64,000 nucleotides of DNA from Torreya grandis (Eukaryota; Streptophyta; Pinopsida; Cupressales; Taxaceae): the NCBI GenBank assembly GCA_037957365.1, contig JARHVA010008427.1:124001-188000 (forward strand), in the 5' to 3' direction. Numbering within the stretch: position 1 is the stretch's first letter; each line of letters begins with the position of its first letter. The position numbers and the translations under genes were made by a program. A model generated the notes under the pieces. That model did not search any database, had not been told where the DNA came from, and saw nothing but the letters and a program-made list of their open reading frames with translations. Below are positions 57,901 through 64,000 of the stretch, one piece after another.

Positions 57901-59207
57901 AATTTTTTTGAAAAATATCATCATAATAAATTATGACATGATGACTTAATGTCATAGCATTTAAATCTACTAGAAGGGACCAAATTGTTTACATTTCTTT
58001 AAGTAGTTATTATATGCATATATCTAAATATGAATTATTATTTTGTTAAGTTATTTTGATATTATTAGTAGGATAATATTGATAAAATGACATTATAATC
58101 ATCTATACTATATTAATAACTTCAGTATGTTTGCATCTCGTCTTTACAATTAAATCAATACATAGTTGTGATTGTCATAAGATGGTATTGTCCATTTATT
58201 TCTAAAAATAATTTCAAACATATTTTGACTAAATTTTATTTTGTTGTGACAATTAGACTTACAGTATATGACATACTTTGATATGATTATAACATGTTTT
58301 CAAGTTGTTTTAAAGTGATAAATATTGCACAAGCATATATTCTATGATATTTGCATTGATAACCAACTTCAGGGTTTCAAGCTCTTCATATTATCTTGTC
58401 ACAACTTTGGTAAGTTGAGAATAGGTGCATAATTGGTGAACTATTGATAATTTTGTATGTTCAATCTGAATGTACAACTACATTTTTGTGACACCATTTG
58501 TAACTTAGTCTCGATACCTCTTTGCACATGATTGAATTAATCCTCTTGAACATTACCAAGGTAATATGGATAATGTTATGTTTGGTTAGTTATAAGGTAA
58601 ATATTACATTGCATATTATTTGACCTCATGTTAGGTCCAATTAACACTTATAAAGTGTTTTGCATTGTTGACATGGTCACTTGGCATGTTGGTGATACTT
58701 GTTAAGGGATAAAAGACCATTTTATATGCTTTGATTTTTCATTTATATTGTTCAATGTTTCCAAATTTGTATGTATTCAAGCTTATATGGATTGAGTTAT
58801 AATCAGTGCATATATATGATTTGATTCAAATGTATTTTCATGCCAATAATTTTTTAGGCATGAATTTAATGTTATTAGTTTTAATATAAAGGTGTTAGAT
58901 TTGATTTAGTATTGGATGTTTAATTTGAGTTATAATACATGTCCTTGCCTTAATTATGGATAATCATGGTGGAACATTTGGTAGTATTGTTAAATATTTT
59001 CTAAGTATTTAGTGGTTTTTTGGTCTTGATTTTGGTAAGTAAATATTTGACAGGAGCTGCTATCCACTAGTTTAGTGGACACATCAACTTGTTTGCATTA
59101 ATTACTGGCAATGGCAACCACCTTGACATAAAAGGTTTGATTTTCAAAGATTTTATGTTTCCACAGCCCATAAAATAACAAGCAATTTTTTCTAGAATAA
59201 ACTTTGT
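57901..59207. other. No supported feature
   Basis: AT-rich DNA. A 17-bp palindrome TCCACTAGTTTAGTGGA occurs at about 59,069-59,085, close to the Penelope-like arm. Confidence 0.3.
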
Positions 59208-59639
59208 TTGTTTTTTAACATTAATACATTTCAGATCCACTGTTATTGTCCTTCATCAAGGAATAAACTTATGTGAGAACAATAGTGTCTTGCATCTTAA
59301 AATTGAAGGAAAATAGCAATGTTAAAAAAGCTGCCAAATAGAAACAATATAGTTGTTACAATAAGTTACTAAAAATAAAATAGAGATAAGATAATTAAGA
59401 TAATAATAGTCAATTAATTAATTAATATAATATTAACTTAAAGCATATTATTTAAGAAATAGTAACTTGTTATTACTATATTATAATGAATTAAAATTAT
59501 AAAATAAGATTAAAATAAAATAAAAAAAGAAATCTATCTAGGACCAAAAAAGATAAACTAAGCCTAAAAATTAAAACAAAACAACCTACAAATACCAAAG
59601 GAGATCAAAAACACACTAATTTTTATAAATAATAGGCTT

Positions 59640-60083
59640 CTAAGCATGACTAATCTCTAGCCCTTCATTTCTATTCAAATTATTAGGATGCTTTAGTATT
59701 TCTATAGATTCCCTTATCTTTCACTTATGGTAATGATATTCAACTACTAATATTTTTGCATCCTCAATATTCATCGCATGTTTCAACTTGAATGAGTGTT
59801 CAACCAGGGCTGATTTTTCTTTTCTTTTAGGATGAATGTTAGTGGAATGTCCTTTAATTCTAGTTTTAACTAACCTACTTGTCTCCCCTATGTATAGAAT
59901 ACCACATGAATAATCAACCTTATAGACACCAATCCTAAGGTTTGGATCCAACTTATCTTTGGTAGATCCTAACATCATGCATAACTTATTATCAAGAAGG
60001 AAAGTGGAATGAATATTCTGGTAATTTAGAATTTTGGATAGTTCATTAGAAATCACTAGAGTATTCACTCTACTTTCCTTCAT
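59640..60083 (-). pseudogene. GIY-YIG endonuclease of Penelope-like element, copy 1
   Basis: An open frame of 120 codons begins in the RT-endonuclease linker (KLCMMLGSTKDKLDPNLRIG). It enters the GIY-YIG domain with GVYKVDYSCGILYIGETSRL, where GVY and YIG are the two signature strands. Then come RIKGHSTNIHPKRKEKSALV, VEHSFKLKHAMNIEDAKIL and, past a stop, RESIEILKHPNNLNRNEG. That last part matches the C-terminal helix and conserved Glu/Asn region of Penelope-type nucleases. The nuclease would nick target DNA for insertion. An upstream RT is missing, so this is a 5'-truncated copy. Confidence 0.85.
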
Positions 60084-60086
60084 GTC

Positions 60087-60460
60087 AATAAATTATGCAT
60101 GATGTTAGGATCTTTCAAAGACAAGTTGGACCCAAACCTTAGGATTGGTGTCTATAAGGTTGATTATTCATATGGTATTTCATACATAGGAGAGACATGT
60201 AGGTTAGTTAAAAATATAATTAAAGAACATTATACTGACATTCATCTTAAAATAAAAGAAAAATAATCCCTTGATGAACACTCATTCAAGTCAAAACATG
60301 TGATCAATATTGAGGACACAAAAAATTTAGTAGTTAAAGATCATTACCATAAGCGAAAGATAAGGGAAGCCATATAAATACTAAAACACCCTAATGATTT
60401 GAACAGAGATTAAGGGCTATATATTAGTCATGCTTGCAAGCCTATTGTTTATAAAAATTA
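60087..60460 (+). pseudogene. GIY-YIG endonuclease of Penelope-like element, copy 2
   Basis: Reads KLCMMLGSFKDKLDPNLRIG, then GVYKVDYSYGISYIGETCRL, then a region with a stop (EK-SLDEHSFKSKHVINIED). The end is KRKIREAI-ILKHPNDLNRD. The same domain as copy 1, independently decayed. It begins almost exactly where copy 1 ends, in the opposite direction, and lacks the first 30 or so linker codons of copy 1. Confidence 0.82.
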
Positions 60461-60857
60461 GTGATTTTTTGCTCTCCTATGGTATTTGTAGGTTATTTTG
60501 TTTTAATTTTTAGGCTTAGTTTATCTTTGTTGGTCCTAGATAAATTTATTATTTTATTTTATTCTTCTTTACTCATTTTAATTCATTATAATATAGTGAT
60601 AAAAAGTTACTATTTCTTAAATAATATGCTTTAAGTTAATATTTTATTAATTAATTAATTGACTATTATTATCTTATCTCTATTTTTTTAGTAACTTATT
60701 GTAACAACTATACTATTTCTATTTGGCATCTTTTTTACAACAACTATTTTCATTCAATTTTCAAGATGCAAGACACTATTGTTCTCACATAAGTTTATTT
60801 CATAATGAAGGATTATAGTAGTGGATCCAAAATGCATCTATGTTAAAAAATAGACAC

Positions 60858-62460
60858 GTACTCTTATATAAAAAATCTCTTGTGAGGTTTGATTTTCTTG
60901 GCTTGCACACCATTTTTCCAAGTATAACATGGAATCCAAGCTCTACAAGTTCACCAATTCAATTTGGGCAATATATTTTGATTATTTCAGTCTCATTTTA
61001 GTTCATGTATCATTTGAAGAGGTATGCAGTTGGTTATATTTGTTTGGGAAATGTATTTTATAGTTTGTATTCACAATGATAGAGTTTATGGATGATATAA
61101 TTATTCTTCAATGAGTTTCTTAAACAAATATGAATTACATGCTATCCAAGTGATTTTTTTGAAGGAAAAGAATACTTTCATAGCATGTTTGTGGAAATAA
61201 GTTGAATCTATGTCAATAATGTGCATTCATTTCATATTTCATGGAAGGTTTTAGTTCATAAAGTAGATGAGTTTTAATGGTTCAAATTTAGCATTGAATT
61301 TTTCTTGCATACCAAGATATTCTTTTAAAATATAAGATTTTCATGCATGATTATAAATCTTCATTTTGTAAAAAATCATGCATTTCACCTAATAGAAAAC
61401 TATTTTAAAAAGTTTTAAAATATCTTGTAGTTTTGATTTTTTGATAGGTTATCATATTTAGTTGAAGAAAGGTTGTTTTATATTTAAAATAAAGAATTAT
61501 CAATATGGATGTTTTAAAAAACTACATGTTATAAATTTATTATACATTTTGTCATTAGTCACCTGGGTAAATATATTTTATTTTATTGAAACCTAACTAC
61601 ATAAATTTCATACATGAAATCATACAGTAACAAGGTTAAGGTTTTGAAATTTCATACATGAAATCATACATTTTAGAAATAAGCGAGTTTATTTCCATTT
61701 TGAAATTGAAAGGGTTTAAAGAATTTTCATGCAAGTGGTATAATGGTTTTATTTTTGGGTATCAACCTTCAATATTTTCAAATTGTTTGATACATGATTA
61801 AAAAAAGTCAAGTTCTATGAGGTTATTTCAATCATTTATATTTAATAAGGTTTTATTCAAAACAAGAACAAAAAAAAGTGGTTTTTATGACTTGATATGA
61901 AAGGGTTTTGTTTTCCAACATTATACATGCAAATGATATATAAATATTTTTATTTTTGGTATTTTGAGTTCACTTAGTTATAAGATGTTTGCATAACCTC
62001 AAAGTTTGAAATATTTTATTTTAGAAACTCATTTGCATGAAATTTGATAAAATTACCTTCAATTGTTAGACATCACATTTATTTGATTAGTATGGTTGGT
62101 TTACATGGCAACATTGAAACTCTTTTTCAGTAAAATCAATATCCATGTAATTCATTTATATTTACCTTTGATCATTTGATATTATTGGATAAATTCTATT
62201 TTTTGGATTATAATGCTAAATAGGTTTAGATCATTTAATATTAGCATTTATGGATTATTTATTATATGCATAGTTAAATAATTATCTAAATAAATGTCAA
62301 ATAAATTCAAATCCCCCACTTGATTAGAGATTTTAAATTGGTCTATATTTTATTTTATCTCATGAAATTAATCTTAAGTTTAATATATAAAATTAAGTTA
62401 TAAAATTTATAACATATTAATTGATAGATTATAAGTGCATGTAATTAGAAATTGATCATG
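60858..62460. other. No supported gene; one short direct repeat
   Basis: AT-rich DNA with stops in all frames. A perfect 24-bp direct repeat lies at 61,603-61,626 and 61,647-61,670, each containing the palindrome TTTCATACATGAAA. Confidence 0.35.
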
Positions 62461-63400
62461 TCTATAAATCAATCCTAGCTCAGAGAAGATAGATCATACC
62501 TACACTTCTGATTGAGAATACATTTTTTGAACAAGAGCATGACCAATATGGGGATCCACTAGACTTGATTAAGGGATCACTTGTCACAATACACCATTAT
62601 ATGAAGGGTTTCAAATCCTAAAATCTAACATAATCATGAAATAACCCTAAAAGAATCTTAGGTTTTGATATTCACTATATTCTAATAAACAAGAAAATAA
62701 ATCCAATCTAGTGCACACCAAAGATTGTGGCATAAAGTGGGGGTTAGAAATAAAACAAACTCAATTAAACATGCATAGAATATATATACTCATGTCAACA
62801 ATGCATAAAAAATCCTAATACATGGGAGAGAAGTACAACTACATTATCTATAAACTCTTACAAAGGAGAAATAATGTTAGGAATACTTACCTTGAAGATG
62901 AACCCACCAAGCGTCAATCTCTCCCTTGGCCAAGGTGCTTCATGAGAGATTGTTGTGGTATGTAAGGATAACAAAGATAAATCAACTCTAGGCTACACAA
63001 CCTATCTATGCATCCAAAATATTTTTATGCAAGACAAGATCTATATCTTTAAAGAAAGTATGGAACCCTAAGCTTTATTCCTCAAGTATAATGGTCTATA
63101 AGAAAATGTTCATTCACACTTATTATTCTTCACTTAAAAATGGTTAGAAATGAACTTGTATATATAGTTGGATCTTACCATAAATCCTTTTGAATATGTT
63201 GGTTGTATAGGGTCAACCAAATTGACTATGTATATTTTTGGGAGATAAATCACTAGGTCTCAATCTAAGTTGATCAAAAGGCTGATTAAAATCTTAATGA
63301 AAGATAACCCTAAATAGTATAGGGTTGACCCAATCAACCCTGTATAGTAATCAGAGGTTGAAAAATATATAGGGTCAACCCATTCAACATAGTATAATTA
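62461..63400 (-). repeat. Probable LTR or promoter-leader fragment of an unassigned retroelement
   Basis: On the minus strand there is a TATA box (63,166-63,159), upstream W-box cores, and a downstream leader with a strong donor GTAAGT (62,890-62,885) matching the motif at 48.3 kb. No coding or partner LTR was found in the window. Confidence 0.4.
63159..63378 (-). promoter_or_regulatory. TATA box with four upstream W-box cores
   Basis: Minus-strand TATATATA at 63,166-63,159. W-box cores (TTGAC[C/T] on either strand) lie at 63,211-63,216, 63,222-63,227, 63,325-63,330 and 63,373-63,378. The third is in an inverted repeat, AGGGTTGA-N5-TCAACCCT (63,321-63,341). A TATAGGGTYRACC-like word recurs three times. 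Confidence 0.4.
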
Positions 63401-63556
63401 ACTGGTGAAAGGGGGTCAAGGTAAGAACAAAGAGGATAAAGCATGATAAATGACTGGAATCAATACAACTAAGAAAAATAATCTTAGAGTAAATAGTTTT
63501 AGGAGATAAGTGTGTAAATGGCAAGTGGAACAAGGGATAACAATCTTACAAAACAC

Positions 63557-63820
63557 CAATGGTCTTCCCACCCCTTTCTTGGTGCACCCCTTGAGGAATA
63601 AACTTAGAGATATTGAGACTCGATGAGTTCTTGTAAGATAAAAAATGTCAGTAATCAATAAAAGTTTAAAAATATTTTGTGTATACATTGTATACACATA
63701 ATATTTTCTAAATTTTATTGATTACTAACACTTTGTATCTTTCAATAACCTATTGAGTCTCATTCTCTCTAAGTGCATGCCTTAAAGTATGCATTGGGAA
63801 AGGGGTGGGTAGACCATCAG
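63557..63820. repeat. Long inverted repeat, about 130-bp arms
   Basis: The left arm (63,557-63,686) is the reverse complement, with scattered differences, of the right arm (63,690-63,820). The centre is TGTGTATAC-ATT-GTATACACA (63,678-63,698). Both outer ends carry a purine-rich AAAGGGGTGGG run on the outward-reading strand. The minus-strand open frame here is incidental. Confidence 0.85.
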
Positions 63821-64000
63821 TTCTTTTAATGATTGTTGTTCATTTTTCCACTTGTCATATACACTCTTGCTTCCTAAAACCATGAACCTTAAGCTTATTT
63901 CTCTTTTTCCTATCCATTATAGTCATTGTCATGCTTTATTTCTTCATTTTTTAACTTATTACCCTTTTGACTTGTTCAATAAACTAGGTCTACCTAGTTG
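63821..64000. other. No supported feature at right edge
   Basis: AT- and pyrimidine-rich sequence to the window end. Nothing recognised. Confidence 0.3.

Larger units (their letters stand above)
59208..60857. mobile_element. Head-to-head pair of Penelope-like element fragments
   Basis: A minus-strand copy (59,208-60,085) and a plus-strand copy (60,086-60,857) form a long inverted repeat with 5' ends meeting in the middle. Both carry a GIY-YIG endonuclease remnant followed by a shared 3' non-coding tail that can be aligned to the outer ends (GTGGATC near 59,236 and 60,821; GTTAAAAAA near 59,213 and 60,842). The RT domain is absent from both. Joining partial copies in inverted order is a known habit of Penelope-like elements. 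Conifers are known to carry such elements (Dryad). Confidence 0.82.

Overview
This window looks like intergenic DNA from a very large, retrotransposon-filled seed-plant genome, most likely a gymnosperm and probably a conifer. The sequence is AT-rich and has no intact host gene. Nearly all recognisable coding sequence is old, stop-riddled retroelement. The strongest lineage hint is a pair of Penelope-like GIY-YIG remnants near 59.2-60.9 kb; a Penelope-like family (Dryad) is known from conifers. No rRNA, tRNA, CRISPR or bacterial-type feature was seen. All family calls come from reading translated motifs, not from searches.

Region 1 (1 to about 14,065, minus strand): a large Tat/Ogre-type Ty3-gypsy element running off the left edge. 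In transcription order it has a 5' LTR of about 5.9 kb (about 14,065 to 8,135), a PBS (8,123 to 8,104), gag, protease, an archaeal-type RNase H, reverse transcriptase, the normal RNase H, integrase and a truncated 3' LTR (2,275 to off-window). The LTR is unusual. It holds a 44-bp repeat array next to a TATA box and a possible small intron, a field of small hairpins, a decayed reading frame of about 1,100 codons (12,450 to 9,041, with a partial copy in the 3' LTR), and a second TATA box preceded by four W-box cores.

Region 2 (about 14,075 to 25,471 and beyond): a nest. A minus-strand Ty3-gypsy element (B) has its pol at 14,075-16,830 and its gag and PBS at 24,300-25,467. The two halves are separated by a second element (C; Met-tRNA PBS at 17,757). 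C is itself split by a Ty1-copia element (D; 19,195-23,682) with clear LTRs and a perfect 5-bp target duplication, GATTA. D is a rearranged deletion derivative that keeps part of gag, a displaced scrap of reverse transcriptase, and protease.

Region 3 (25.5-38.3 kb): mostly unassigned AT-rich DNA with a 131-bp tandem duplication, unidentified coding remnants (31.1-31.9 and 33.4-33.8 kb), and a segment related to a long inverted repeat at the right edge.

Region 4 (38,325-46,414): a complete but decayed Ty3-gypsy element (A) on the plus strand, with LTRs of about 1.5 kb, a Met-tRNA PBS, gag, protease, RT, RNase H and integrase, a 435-bp tandem duplication after integrase, and a perfect TSD, AAACA.

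Region 5 (46.4-64 kb): older debris. It contains degenerate minisatellites (48.9-50.1 and 55.4-55.6 kb), a gypsy gag remnant (51.4-52.8 kb), a Tat-like gag-protease remnant on the minus strand (56.5-57.9 kb), the head-to-head Penelope-like pair (59.2-60.9 kb), an LTR-like promoter with W-box cores (63.16-63.38 kb) and a long inverted repeat of about 265 bp (63.56-63.82 kb). The genes here do not work together as a host pathway; they are successive layers of insertion, deletion and decay.
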